Assembly: GCA_902794835.1 (NCBI GenBank)
Contig: CADBIO010000023.1
Location: forward strand, 1 to 34,193
Length of the DNA: 34,193 nucleotides
Direction of reading: 5' to 3'
Source: an uncultured Erysipelotrichaceae bacterium
GTDB lineage: Bacteria > Bacillota_I > Bacilli_A > RFN20 > CAG-826
Shown: piece by piece, positions 26,684-34,193 of the stretch
How the letters are laid out: each line of letters starts with the position of its first letter
Numbering within the stretch: position 1 is the stretch's first letter
Notes under the pieces: generated by a model
Seen by the model: the letters and a program-made list of their open reading frames with translations, nothing else
Told to the model about the DNA's origin: nothing
Database searches by the model: none
Translations under genes and position numbers: made by a program

Positions 26684-29070
26684 CGATCCTCCTTATGTTT
26701 TCTAGCAATGGCAATAAGACCGGCGCCAAGTAAAGCAACCGCCATCGTAGCGACAGAGACTACTAATTCGCCACGGCAACCAGTGGATGGTGCTTTTTTC
26801 TCGGTGCGGTTCACGACCGCTTTAAAAGTAGATAAAGCGGAATTGCAAGCGCTCTTGGTTGTCGCTTTGTTGATGGCATCAATTGCATCTTCTTTGGCTT
26901 TGGTTATCTTTTCCCAATCTTCGGAAGTGTATTCGTTTTGATTCAAAGATTGATAAATTTCATTAACCGCGGCAATCGTTTTTTCACGGTAAGCAATTAA
27001 TTCTTCGGCTTCTTCTTTCAAAGTCTTAACATCATCCATTTTAGCGATGGCGTTGCGATAAATTTCATCGATTTCTTCCTTTGAAGAGGCTTCATCAATG
27101 GCAGTTTTTGCCTCATCGACGATATTTAAAATTTGTTGGTAGTTGTCCAACGAATAATTTTCTTCGCCGAGCTCGACGATATGGTCATCAAGGGCTTCCT
27201 TTTTCTCGGCTGCATATTGATTCAAAATCTTGACGGCTTCAAAATCAGGAACATCGTTTTCCTCAAAAGCGGTGGAATCCAATTCATAATGAGGGGCGAA
27301 ATTAACGGAATACCATTCTCCATCCAAAGTATAGTAGTCCATCAATAAAGTTTGCCCCGCTTTCAAAGAAACAGTGATACCATATGCGTTTTCTGGCGAA
27401 TTATCGTATATGACGATCGTTTTTAATAAAGCCATTGTGCCCTCTTCATCGATAGCATAATAACGGATGGCTGAATTAGTGCTGGACCATGCGCTTTGCC
27501 AGATGGCAGTATGAGTTATCGTGATGGAAACATCTGCTTTGACAGTCATTTTAATCATCGCATCCAACCCTTGGTCGCATTGAATTTGCCAACGTTGGAA
27601 GCCAGCCTTTTTCGTGGCAGAGTCCCAAATCGAATCGTTTTCTTTTCCTTCTCCGTCGCCTTCATGATAGGTGCATGGATAACTCATCGTAGGAGTTCCT
27701 ACTAAGTATTGGTAAGACATCAATTGGGAATCGACTACACCATAGTTATGGTTAATTTCCTCAGTGACACCATCCCATAAGTAGAGGGAATCGCTGGCGA
27801 TAACCATCTCTTTCTCATATTCATTGACGTCAAATGAGGAGGAATCGGTGACGAAGGTAGGATAGATTTCCAATAAACGTTGGTCGGCAATCGTCGATCC
27901 GAATGTCCATAAGGCGGTGTCGCCTGCCTTCAAATGGATTGAACCGCCATATTCATCCGCGTCACGTGGAAGGGAAGAGATTTCACGATTCCATTGTTCA
28001 AAAACTTGATCATTATTCTTCAATGAAAGACTGAAGAATTGCCCATATTGATCGATCCAAGAATTGTCTGCCGTTAATGCTGGGTGGGATATGGTGAGCT
28101 TTAAATCTGTTTTGGCAGTAAAAGAGAAGACAACCCAAGAAGAAGATGTCGTTTTGATTCTCCAATCGGTTACCGCGGCCATATCTTCGCCTTCCCAAAC
28201 TCCAGCGTTGGATAACAAACAACTTTCTTTTTCGGCATCATAGGTATAGGAATTGAATTTATCGTAAGTCCCGTTTGGCTTCCCTTGATAAATGTTTGCT
28301 TCTGCCTCTTTAAGGGAAACATCTTTTCCTTCCCCGATCGCCAATTCTTTCACGAGTTGTTTCATGGTGACCGTTGTTTCTTGACTTAAATCGGCTGGTT
28401 CTGGAGCTGGTGTGTTTCCACCTTCTTCCCCTCCCTCGATTTGAGTGAAGGTGAAAGTAGGTAAATTGATGATATTTCGATGGTCGCCTGTCCATTGAAA
28501 ACGAAGCTCATAATATAGCGTTTCGCCTTTATTTAGGCTATACGTGCCTGAATATTCTGCGGCCGTAGTATCCGATTTTAATTCTTTAAGGTATACCGAA
28601 GAGACGGTTCCATCGACCGTTTCGCGGTAGACGGAAAGCGTGACTGCATCAACCCAGTCGCCTCCTGTTACGGTTTTTGTAATATCGACAGAGATGTTCT
28701 CCTTGGCTGTGACTTTAAAAATGGCTCCGTCATTGTTAAGCGTGAACACTTTCCAGTGCGGGTTGATGTAGCAATCGTCGCCTTCCGCGCCTAAAGTTCC
28801 GGCCCAACCATTTCCATCGTAGGTATAAGTGGTGAAAGCGTTGATTGATCCTCCTCCTACATATCCGTGTAGGACTTGGGTGTTAACTAATTTGTACCCA
28901 GAATAAGCACCGCCATTTTGTTGGGCGGTGAAAATCACCATATCGGTGGCTGACATGGATTCACTGATGGCGCCATCTGCTTTAACTCCCATGATGGAAG
29001 TTTGGCCATTCATTGCGACTAATCCAAAAAGCGTCACAATGGGTAATGCTAGTACGTTGCTTTTCTTCAT
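26680..29070 (-). CDS. surface protein with three copies of an unrecognised beta domain and FIVAR-like helical repeats
   Basis: A 796-residue exported, membrane-anchored protein with strong ribosome site AAAGGAG. Residues 1-32 are a signal peptide. Domain 1 (about 41-212) is close to the two domains of the next surface protein; domains 2 (about 231-410) and 3 (about 415-600) look like diverged copies, each keeping an F/MKVxAKxDxxxxIxH strand and a KAGxT strand. A helical region (about 607-755) has two FIVAR-like repeats of about 70 residues. The C-terminus has APSTGC (760-765), a hydrophobic stretch (about 769-789) and a KHKEDR tail, like a sorting signal but without canonical LPxTG. It probably displays glycan-binding modules next to the importer; binding is inference. 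Confidence 0.85.
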   Translation of the reverse strand: MKKSNVLALPIVTLFGLVAMNGQTSIMGVKADGAISESMSATDMVIFTAQQNGGAYSGYKLVNTQVLHGYVGGGSINAFTTYTYDGNGWAGTLGAEGDDCYINPHWKVFTLNNDGAIFKVTAKENISVDITKTVTGGDWVDAVTLSVYRETVDGTVSSVYLKELKSDTTAAEYSGTYSLNKGETLYYELRFQWTGDHRNIINLPTFTFTQIEGGEEGGNTPAPEPADLSQETTVTMKQLVKELAIGEGKDVSLKEAEANIYQGKPNGTYDKFNSYTYDAEKESCLLSNAGVWEGEDMAAVTDWRIKTTSSSWVVFSFTAKTDLKLTISHPALTADNSWIDQYGQFFSLSLKNNDQVFEQWNREISSLPRDADEYGGSIHLKAGDTALWTFGSTIADQRLLEIYPTFVTDSSSFDVNEYEKEMVIASDSLYLWDGVTEEINHNYGVVDSQLMSYQYLVGTPTMSYPCTYHEGDGEGKENDSIWDSATKKAGFQRWQIQCDQGLDAMIKMTVKADVSITITHTAIWQSAWSSTNSAIRYYAIDEEGTMALLKTIVIYDNSPENAYGITVSLKAGQTLLMDYYTLDGEWYSVNFAPHYELDSTAFEENDVPDFEAVKILNQYAAEKKEALDDHIVELGEENYSLDNYQQILNIVDEAKTAIDEASSKEEIDEIYRNAIAKMDDVKTLKEEAEELIAYREKTIAAVNEIYQSLNQNEYTSEDWEKITKAKEDAIDAINKATTKSACNSALSTFKAVVNRTEKKAPSTGCRGELVVSVATMAVALLGAGLIAIARKHKEDR

Positions 29071-29101
29071 TCTTCGCTCCTTTAAAGTTTATTTACCGTT
29101 T

Positions 29102-30640
29102 TTATTGTTTTTTGTGTTTGCGATAAAAGAACAAGGACCCAATTCCAACAAAGGAGGCGATTGTGGTGATAGCAATGATCCACATCGGTTTTTCCTTTGT
29201 TTTCGTTAGATTGTTCTGAACCCATGTCTTATTGCTTGCTCCATAAGTGTTATCGTAAGGATTGGAGTCGCTTTGATTGACTGCCCAGGCTAGATAACGT
29301 TCTCTTGCGGAAACGATTCTGCTGTTGGTGCTCGTTTGGAAAGTAGATTTCTCTGCGCTGCTTAGTGAGTTATAGCGTTTTTTGGCTTCCCAATATTTGG
29401 TTTGACACTGATTTGGCTTATCACTTTCTAAAATAAAGGAAGATAAAGTGCCGACTGTGTTTTCTTTCTCCGTGAAGGTGAAAGATGGAAGCCCATCTAG
29501 ATTTCTCCAGCTTGTCCATTCAAATTTGAATTCCCAATAAAAGATTTCGCCAGCATAAAGATCAGCATTTCCAACAAAATCGCTAGTAGGGCTGGATGCA
29601 TTTACTTTATTAGATGAAATCGTGCTTAATTTTCCGTCTAAATCATATTTATAAATAGAGACAAAGGCATCGTCTGGCCAACCTCCCACCGAAGCAAGGT
29701 CCACGCTGACGTTGACATAACTTTTGGCAGTAACCTTAAAAATGAAACCATCATTTGCTTGAGACCAGAGCTTGTAATGATTGGCATAACAATCATCTGC
29801 ATCTTGTGCCCCAAGAGTTGCTTTCCAAGTTCCAGCATCCGAACTGAAGGTGGTAAAAGCGTTTATGGTTCCATTCGTCACATTTCCATGGACCGCTTGA
29901 TAATCAACAAGAGAGGCATCCGTATAACTTCCGCCATTGTTAAGTGCAGTTCTAACGATGATATCTTGGCCTGATGCCGTTACGGTTTCTAACGATGGGG
30001 CGGGGTGCTCGATTTCCGTGAAGGTGAAACTTGGCAAGGTTTGGGTATTTCTATGACTCCCATCCCATTCAAAACGGAATTCCCAATAAAACGTTTCGCA
30101 GGATGCAATATCAAAGCTACCGGCGAAATCTTCCGTGGTAGAGGAATCGGTTAAGGCTGTTGTCTTCAAAGTGCTGATTGTACCGTCAGCAGCCTCTTTA
30201 TACATAGTGAGATTAGCACCATCAACCCAGCCACTGACAGAACTTTGACTGATAGAAATATTAATGTCTGCTTTAGCGACGACCTTAAAAATAACACCGT
30301 CGTTTTTCAGAGAATAAAAACTCCAGTGATTTCCGTATGCACTATCAGCTGAAGTCCCTAAACTTCCGGTCCATTCATTGGCATTACTTTCGTAAGTGGT
30401 GAACGCATTGATTGATTTATTTGCCACATTTCCGTGAACCACTTGATAATCAACCAACTTACCTGAATAGGCTTTACCGCCATTTAACGCAGTACGAACC
30501 ACCATATCTTGGGCAGAAGCTGATTCCACATCGCCAAGGGTCGCCTTAGCTGATAAATAGGGTTTGGATGAGAGAGCGACCACAGACGTTCCAACGACTG
30601 CCGCGGCCGATAATAAGGAAAATAAATATTCTTTCTTCAT
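29102..30640 (-). CDS. surface protein with two tandem copies of the same unrecognised beta domain
   Basis: A 512-residue exported protein and the first gene of the operon, with a GGGGGG ribosome site. After a signal peptide (about 1-33), copies at about 41-211 and 222-392 are clearly alike: QDMVVRTALNGG / QDIIVRTALNNGG, then VVHGNV / AVHGNV, INAFTT in both, NDGVIFKVVAK / NDGFIFKVTAK, FYWEFRFEW / FYWEFKFEW and LPSFTFTE in both. A short helical module follows (about 398-455: CQTKYWEAKKRYNSLS, then ARERYLAWA), then a membrane segment (about 485-505) and a basic tail. No LPxTG is present. I know no family for the domain; a carbohydrate-binding role is suggested by position only. It lies 31 bases upstream of the second surface protein. 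Confidence 0.87.
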   Translation of the reverse strand: MKKEYLFSLLSAAAVVGTSVVALSSKPYLSAKATLGDVESASAQDMVVRTALNGGKAYSGKLVDYQVVHGNVANKSINAFTTYESNANEWTGSLGTSADSAYGNHWSFYSLKNDGVIFKVVAKADINISISQSSVSGWVDGANLTMYKEAADGTISTLKTTALTDSSTTEDFAGSFDIASCETFYWEFRFEWDGSHRNTQTLPSFTFTEIEHPAPSLETVTASGQDIIVRTALNNGGSYTDASLVDYQAVHGNVTNGTINAFTTFSSDAGTWKATLGAQDADDCYANHYKLWSQANDGFIFKVTAKSYVNVSVDLASVGGWPDDAFVSIYKYDLDGKLSTISSNKVNASSPTSDFVGNADLYAGEIFYWEFKFEWTSWRNLDGLPSFTFTEKENTVGTLSSFILESDKPNQCQTKYWEAKKRYNSLSSAEKSTFQTSTNSRIVSARERYLAWAVNQSDSNPYDNTYGASNKTWVQNNLTKTKEKPMWIIAITTIASFVGIGSLFFYRKHKKQ

Positions 30641-30674
30641 GGTTTCCCCCCGTTTAACTACATTTTAAAAACGA

Positions 30675-30713
30675 GGTAACCGCTTACAATAAAAAGAGAT
30701 GAAACACTCACAA
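30675..30713 (-). promoter_or_regulatory. promoter with CcpA-type cre site for the surface-protein/importer operon
   Basis: Reading the - strand, TGTAAGCGGTTACC (30688-30675) matches the catabolite-responsive element TGWAAGCGNTWWCA at 13 of 14 positions. A plausible promoter is TTGTGA (30713-30708), a 16-base spacer and TATTGT (30691-30686), so the cre covers the -10 end and the early transcript; CcpA binding there would repress the operon when preferred sugars are present. The match is by eye. Confidence 0.7.
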
Positions 30714-30727
30714 TTCTTTAAAAGAAT
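30713..30727. promoter_or_regulatory. 15-base perfect palindrome upstream of the operon promoter
   Basis: ATTCTTT (30713-30719) and AAAGAAT (30721-30727) are exact inverted arms around one A. The site touches the -35 of the leftward promoter, the usual place for an activator. It is a candidate operator for the divergent AraC-type regulator or another protein, although AraC members more often use direct repeats. Confidence 0.4.
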
Positions 30728-30789
30728 AGATAATTAACATACGATTTTTGATATTTTTGTATTGGAATATTGTAAATTAATCCCTTATA

Positions 30790-30843
30790 TAGCAAATTTC
30801 GCTAGTTTCAAAATCACTCAATATTTATAATTTTTGTAAGGTT
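30790..30843 (+). promoter_or_regulatory. promoter of the AraC-type regulator with a perfect -10 close to the ATG
   Basis: A consensus TATAAT (30826-30831) lies 12 bases before the ATG at 30844, so the leader would be only a few bases long; the AAGG at about 30837-30840 would be a poor ribosome site. A near-perfect palindrome, TAGC(AAATTTC)GCTA at 30790-30804, covers the -35 position and may be an autoregulatory operator. No good -35 is seen, which fits an activator-dependent promoter. Confidence 0.5.
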
Positions 30844-31626
30844 ATGTTTGATTGCGACACTAAATTCATCGTCAGCCACAACCACGCTCGATCCTATTCG
30901 GTAAACGCCCACGAACACCCGTGTTATGAGATCGTTTATTACAAAAAAGGACGTGGAACGACCGTTATAGGCGGGAAAAAATATCATTTTGAAGATGATA
31001 CTTTTACGATTATTGAGCCTGGCCTTATGCATAGCGAGGTTGGAAGCGGACCTGTCGATTTGATTTATGTTGGTTTTATGATCAACAATGATTTTGTCCG
31101 TTTGCCAACCGGGTTATATAGCGGGAAAGATATCGATATTCTGGCAGACATGCTTCAGGCCCAGAAAGAGATGGACGAGCAAAAATCGTTTTACGATCGA
31201 ATGCTCAATAACATCACCGAACGGATTGTTGTCAAAATCAAAAGAAAACTTTCACAATCGGCGAATCACACTGACGATGTTTTTGAACGGGCAGAAGGGT
31301 ACATCAAGCAAAATTGCATGAAAAACATCCGAGTGACCGAACTAGCTAAGCTTTTTGGATATAACTACGATTATTTCCGGAACGCCTTTAAAGAAAAATA
31401 CGGCATTTCCATTAAAACTTACATTTCCAATCAACGATTGATCTACGCAGAAGATTTGCTGCGAAATTCCGATTGGAGCATTAAAAAGATTGCCGCCTCT
31501 TCTGGATATAATTCTTCCTCCCATTTCGGACTGGAATTCAAAAAGGCCGTTGGGATGACGCCCAAAGAATATCGTCGTCAGTCTGAATCGGGAGAAATTC
31601 ATAAAGAAGTGGCTGTTTTTAAATAA
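30844..31626 (+). CDS. AraC-family transcriptional regulator
   Basis: A 260-residue regulator. Residues about 10-90 form a cupin ligand-binding domain (HEHPCYEIVYYKKGRGTTV, then FTIIEPGLMHSE). Residues about 150-250 carry two helix-turn-helix motifs: VTELAKLFGYNYDYFRNAFKE and, near the end, KKIAASSGYNSSSHFGLEFK with the family's GMTPKEYR. It is divergent from the surface-protein/importer operon and precedes a hexosaminidase, so it probably activates one or both in response to a sugar ligand. The start is placed at 30844 because the cupin begins soon after. Confidence 0.93.
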   Translation: MFDCDTKFIVSHNHARSYSVNAHEHPCYEIVYYKKGRGTTVIGGKKYHFEDDTFTIIEPGLMHSEVGSGPVDLIYVGFMINNDFVRLPTGLYSGKDIDILADMLQAQKEMDEQKSFYDRMLNNITERIVVKIKRKLSQSANHTDDVFERAEGYIKQNCMKNIRVTELAKLFGYNYDYFRNAFKEKYGISIKTYISNQRLIYAEDLLRNSDWSIKKIAASSGYNSSSHFGLEFKKAVGMTPKEYRRQSESGEIHKEVAVFK

Positions 31627-31728
31627 ACGCTACTTCTCAGTTGGTTAAGAAATAATGCTTAATGTGGTGAAATTATTTGTATCATATAGTTGCGTGACGA
31701 TTTATTAAACACATATTAGGAGCGCCTT
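31627..31728 (+). promoter_or_regulatory. gap before the hexosaminidase gene
   Basis: The gap has no clear sigma-70 promoter. AAATAAT (31650-31656) and ATTATTT (31672-31678) are inverted arms around 15 bases and may be an operator or weak hairpin. AGGAG (about 31720-31724) is the ribosome site of the next gene. The gene may be cotranscribed with the regulator. Confidence 0.3.
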
Positions 31729-33324
31729 ATGGAAAAGAAATCTTATTTTGCCGCGATGGTCGATTGTTCTCGTAATGGGGTCTTAAGCGTATCTTCTTTA
31801 AAACGTTTCATCGATGTTATTTCCTCTTTTGGCTATAACGCTTTGATGATTTACACCGAAGATACCTATGAGATTGAAGGGGAACCTTATTTCGGTTATT
31901 GCAGGGGAAGATACACCAAAGAGGAATTACAAGAGGTGGACCGCTATGGTTTAAGCAAAGGGGTGGAACTTATCCCTTGCATCCAAACCTTGGCTCATTT
32001 AGAAAATATTTTTCGCTGGGGCGTTTATGAAGATATCCATGACAACAAAGGCATTCTTCTCGCCGAAGAAGAGAAAACTTACGAGTTCATCCGCAAGATG
32101 ATCGCCACATGTCGTGAATGTTTCACCTCCAAACTCATCCACATCGGAATGGATGAAGCCATGACTTTGGGCTTGGGGAAATATTTGAAACTTCATGGCT
32201 ACGTTTCCAAATTAGAGATCATGAAGCGCCATCTTCCCCGCGTGACTGCGATTTGCGAGGAATACGGCTTCACTCCGATGATGTGGAGCGACATGTTCTA
32301 TCATAACAGTGACAAAAAGATGACTGTAGAAGATGCCAAAACCATCCCAAGCGATTTAAAAATGATTTATTGGGATTATTATCGCAACAAAGTTTCAGAC
32401 TATGAAAAAATCATCATCGAAAGAAAAGCCCTTCCTAATGAGATTTGGTTTGCCGGAGGCGCTTGGACGTGGTCTGGTTTCTCTCCTTTCAATCGGATGT
32501 CAATCAAACGCACCAAAGCGGCTTTGACTGCCTGCAAGAAACAAGGGGTGAATAATATCATTTTGACCCTTTGGGGAGATGATGGCAGAGAATGTTCCGT
32601 ATTCAGTGTCTTGCCAACCCTTTTCTATGCGAAGAAATTCTTTGATGGGGAAACAAATCTTGCCACCATCAAAAAACAATTTAACGAACTCACGGGTGAG
32701 TCTTTTGATGCCTTCCTGGCCATGGATTTGCTCAATGATCTAGGGGGTCCAAATGATCAGCCATACAACGTGGAGAAGTGGGCTCTTTATAACGACCCAT
32801 TAATTCGCATCTTAGATAATCACGTTGTCCCGGAAAAGAAAAAGGCCCTCCGTTTGGCATATCGCCGTTTATCGAAAGCCGCCAAGGAATCTCCAAATTA
32901 TGGATACATCTTCTCTTCTCAAGCCGATTTGGCCAAGTTGTTGTTGGTGAAATACGACTTGGGAGTCAGGACCCTTGCCGCCTATCGCCAAGGGAAAGAG
33001 GAGTTAAAAGCTTTGCTTCCTGAATATGACAAAGCCATCCGCCTAACCAAAAAATTTTATCTTTCCTTCCGTCGTTATTGGTACACGGACTATAAATTAA
33101 ATGGCATGGAGGTGCAGGATATCCGACTGGGGGGATTGATGACTCGTCTTTGGGATGTCAAAGAAATCCTTTCTTCCTATATTGCAGGAGAGCGTGATTC
33201 GATTGATGAATTAGAACATGAGGTCTTGGACTTTGCCGGTGAGAAAGACGCGGATGGCAAACCAATCAATCACAATTCGTGGGCGGACGCTCTAAGTGCC
33301 AATGTGCTCAGGATGATGATATAA
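31729..33324 (+). CDS. GH20-like beta-N-acetylhexosaminidase, cytoplasmic
   Basis: A 531-residue TIM-barrel hydrolase without signal peptide. The key motif LIHIGMDEAMTLG holds Asp142-Glu143, matching the catalytic DE pair of GH20 (HxGxDE), preceded by barrel strands FGYNALMIYTED (about 34-45) and LIPCIQTLAHLE (about 83-94), and followed by PMMWSDMFY (about 183-191). GH20 enzymes remove terminal GlcNAc or GalNAc using the substrate acetamido group, with Asp orienting it and Glu as acid. The C-terminal 200 residues are helical and unassigned. Location in the cytoplasm implies action on imported oligosaccharides. It follows the AraC gene on the same strand. Confidence 0.85.
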   Translation: MEKKSYFAAMVDCSRNGVLSVSSLKRFIDVISSFGYNALMIYTEDTYEIEGEPYFGYCRGRYTKEELQEVDRYGLSKGVELIPCIQTLAHLENIFRWGVYEDIHDNKGILLAEEEKTYEFIRKMIATCRECFTSKLIHIGMDEAMTLGLGKYLKLHGYVSKLEIMKRHLPRVTAICEEYGFTPMMWSDMFYHNSDKKMTVEDAKTIPSDLKMIYWDYYRNKVSDYEKIIIERKALPNEIWFAGGAWTWSGFSPFNRMSIKRTKAALTACKKQGVNNIILTLWGDDGRECSVFSVLPTLFYAKKFFDGETNLATIKKQFNELTGESFDAFLAMDLLNDLGGPNDQPYNVEKWALYNDPLIRILDNHVVPEKKKALRLAYRRLSKAAKESPNYGYIFSSQADLAKLLLVKYDLGVRTLAAYRQGKEELKALLPEYDKAIRLTKKFYLSFRRYWYTDYKLNGMEVQDIRLGGLMTRLWDVKEILSSYIAGERDSIDELEHEVLDFAGEKDADGKPINHNSWADALSANVLRMMI

Positions 33325-33367
33325 CCCAAGCATCTAGAAAGATTCTTTCCTAACGGGATGCTAAAAT

Positions 33368-33390
33368 GGCTCTGTCAAAGGAGCCTTTTT
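33368..33390 (+). terminator. terminator-like hairpin overlapping the ribosome site of the glutaredoxin-like gene
   Basis: GGCTC (33368-33372) pairs with GAGCC (33381-33385) around an 8-base loop and is followed by TTTTT (33386-33390). The ribosome site AAAGGAG (33377-33383) is partly in the loop and partly in the 3' arm, and the ATG of the next gene follows two bases after the T-run. It can both end hexosaminidase transcription and hide the ribosome site. The stem is short. Confidence 0.55.
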
Positions 33391-33392
33391 CT

Positions 33393-33704
33393 ATGATTAA
33401 AGTGTATGGCAGCGAAATGTGCCCAGATTGTGTTGCGTGCAAAGCGAATTTCGATCGCTATGGCATCGAATATCAATTTATTGACATCAACAAAAATCTT
33501 AAAGACTTGAGGCAGTTTTTGATTTATCGTGACACGCTCCCCGTCTTTGAACATCTAAAGTCGATTCACGATATCGGTCTTCCCGCTTGCGTGGATGGAG
33601 ACGATGTCTTCACAGATTGGGAATCATTTCTTAAAGAAAAAGGATTTGAACCATTCTATCCACAAGAGAAAAAATCCTGCAGCCTCGATCATCGGGGATG
33701 CTAA
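33393..33704 (+). CDS. glutaredoxin-like protein with CPDC motif
   Basis: A 103-residue thioredoxin-fold protein. KVYGSEMCPDCVACK holds Cys10 and Cys13 as a CPDC redox pair (Cys16 adds a third), and IEYQFIDINKNLKDLRQFL and IGLPACVDGDDVFTDW follow the glutaredoxin pattern with a conserved cis-Pro (LPAC). The C-terminus has an extra Cys-rich tail (KSCSLDHRGC). I chose ATG 33393, with AAAGGAG nine bases upstream; an earlier start at 33366 would put the hairpin inside the gene. It would reduce disulfides in the cytoplasm. Its stop overlaps the convergent Nudix gene by 4 bases. Confidence 0.85.
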   Translation: MIKVYGSEMCPDCVACKANFDRYGIEYQFIDINKNLKDLRQFLIYRDTLPVFEHLKSIHDIGLPACVDGDDVFTDWESFLKEKGFEPFYPQEKKSCSLDHRGC

Positions 33705-34123
33705 AAATCAGAATCGTATTTCTTTAATAATGCTAGGTTTGCCAAAGCCAACGTTTCTTTGTCACTTTCGTGCGTCAGCAAAAGATAAGCCTCTTCGTAA
33801 GGCAGCCATTGCGTGAAACTTACTTCCTCGGGTTGGGCGATGATATCAAGGGTTTTTGCCTCCGCTAAAAAGAAAGTGACTTTTTTCATGACCTCAGGCC
33901 TAGGAGAATAAGCAATCGTGTGGGAAAAACTTTGGTCTAATTCGACCTCAAGATTTGTTTCTTCTTTGATTTCCCTTCTCGCACATTGGGCAGGAGTCTC
34001 CCCTTTTTCGATATGTCCCTTGGGCAAAGAGATGTGTCCTAATGTCATATGTTCAATCAAATAAAAGACACGTCCCTGACGGATTTGATAAACAACGGCC
34101 CCGTAACTATATTCTTGACGCAT
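33701..34123 (-). CDS. Nudix hydrolase (Ap4A hydrolase-like)
   Basis: A 140-residue protein of typical length. The Nudix box GHIEKGETPAQCARREIKEE followed by TNLEV matches Gx5Ex7REUxEExGU apart from Asn for the second Gly. SYGAVVYQ at the start and the LPKGH leading into the box resemble bis(5'-nucleosyl)-tetraphosphatase-type members. It cleaves nucleoside diphosphate-linked compounds; the substrate is not determinable. It starts one base after the stop of a partial gene that runs in from the right edge, so they are probably in one operon. Confidence 0.88.
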   Translation of the reverse strand: MRQEYSYGAVVYQIRQGRVFYLIEHMTLGHISLPKGHIEKGETPAQCARREIKEETNLEVELDQSFSHTIAYSPRPEVMKKVTFFLAEAKTLDIIAQPEEVSFTQWLPYEEAYLLLTHESDKETLALANLALLKKYDSDF

Positions 34124-34124
34124 C

Positions 34125-34193
34125 TTATAAATCGGAGGACAAAGACAAATCGCCTTTCTTAATCCAACCCAGTTTGCGGAATAAAAGATCGAT
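34125..34193 (-). CDS. 3' end of an unknown gene running off the right edge
   Basis: On the - strand an open frame enters from 34193 and ends in TAA at 34127-34125, giving the last 22 residues (ending in KKGDLSLSSDL). It stops one base before the Nudix start, an operon-like spacing that supports it being real. Too little is visible to name a function. Confidence 0.5.
   Translation of the reverse strand: MDLLFRKLGWIKKGDLSLSSDL

Noticed and set aside
29102-30640. LPxTG sortase substrate
   Set aside because: The C-terminus has only a hydrophobic segment and basic tail; no LPxTG-like motif precedes it.
1-34193. Mycoplasma-type code with TGA as Trp
   Set aside because: Several intact genes end in TGA at sensible places and TGG is used for Trp throughout.

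Overview
The window looks like a chromosomal, carbohydrate-scavenging region of a Gram-positive-type Bacillota, probably an uncultured gut or rumen Bacilli lineage. This is inferred from the many lipobox lipoproteins, LplABC/CUT1-type ABC permeases, AraC and OhrR regulators, a CcpA-like cre site, strong AGGAGG ribosome sites, moderate GC by eye, and surface proteins with a C-terminal membrane anchor. TGA ends several genes, so the standard bacterial code is used. I see no rRNA, tRNA, CRISPR array, transposase or phage gene. No gene-free gap reaches 300 bases; the longest is the 203-base divergent regulatory region at 30641-30843.

Region A (1-18221, all +) is a polysaccharide-utilisation-like operon. 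In order it has a large unknown lipoprotein cut by the window edge, a solute-binding lipoprotein, two permeases (lplB/lplC type), a cytoplasmic GH31 glycosidase, a small Ig-like lipoprotein, a double-barrel glycerophosphodiester phosphodiesterase, a GH26-like lipoprotein, an AGE-family epimerase, a phosphodiester-glycosidase lipoprotein, an SGNH esterase and a DUF4127 protein. A phosphodiesterase, a phosphodiester glycosidase, an esterase and a hexosamine-type epimerase together suggest a phosphodiester-linked glycan as target, for example a teichoic-acid-like or phosphomannan-like polymer. That is inference. Three genes here are broken: an exact 69-base tandem duplication making a stop (lipoprotein 1), a +1 base in an A-run plus an exact 29-base tandem duplication (binding protein), and a +1 base in a C-run (SGNH esterase). 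These are either assembly/sequencing errors or recent, potentially reversible mutations.

Region B (18222-19280, +) is a two-gene peroxide-defence unit, a Cys glutathione peroxidase and an OhrR-type MarR regulator, closed by a GNRA-loop terminator. Region C (19308-21056, +) is a ribokinase plus a polytopic membrane protein; the ribokinase has no leader ribosome site and its start touches a perfect palindrome.

Region D (30640 back to 21053, -) is a second import operon: two surface proteins sharing an unfamiliar domain of about 170-185 residues (five copies in all), permeases B and C, a nucleoside hydrolase, a binding lipoprotein and a clan-A glycoside hydrolase lipoprotein. Neither transporter has its own ATPase, so a shared MsmX-type ATPase elsewhere is expected. 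The nucleoside hydrolase and the convergent ribokinase could form a ribose-salvage pair. Region D is divergent from an AraC regulator; the gap holds a near-perfect cre site and a perfect 15-base palindrome.

Region E (30844-34193) has the AraC regulator, a cytoplasmic GH20-like hexosaminidase, a CPDC glutaredoxin-like protein, and on the - strand a Nudix hydrolase and the 3' end of another gene. Both convergent gene pairs in the window overlap by exactly 4 bases at their stop codons.
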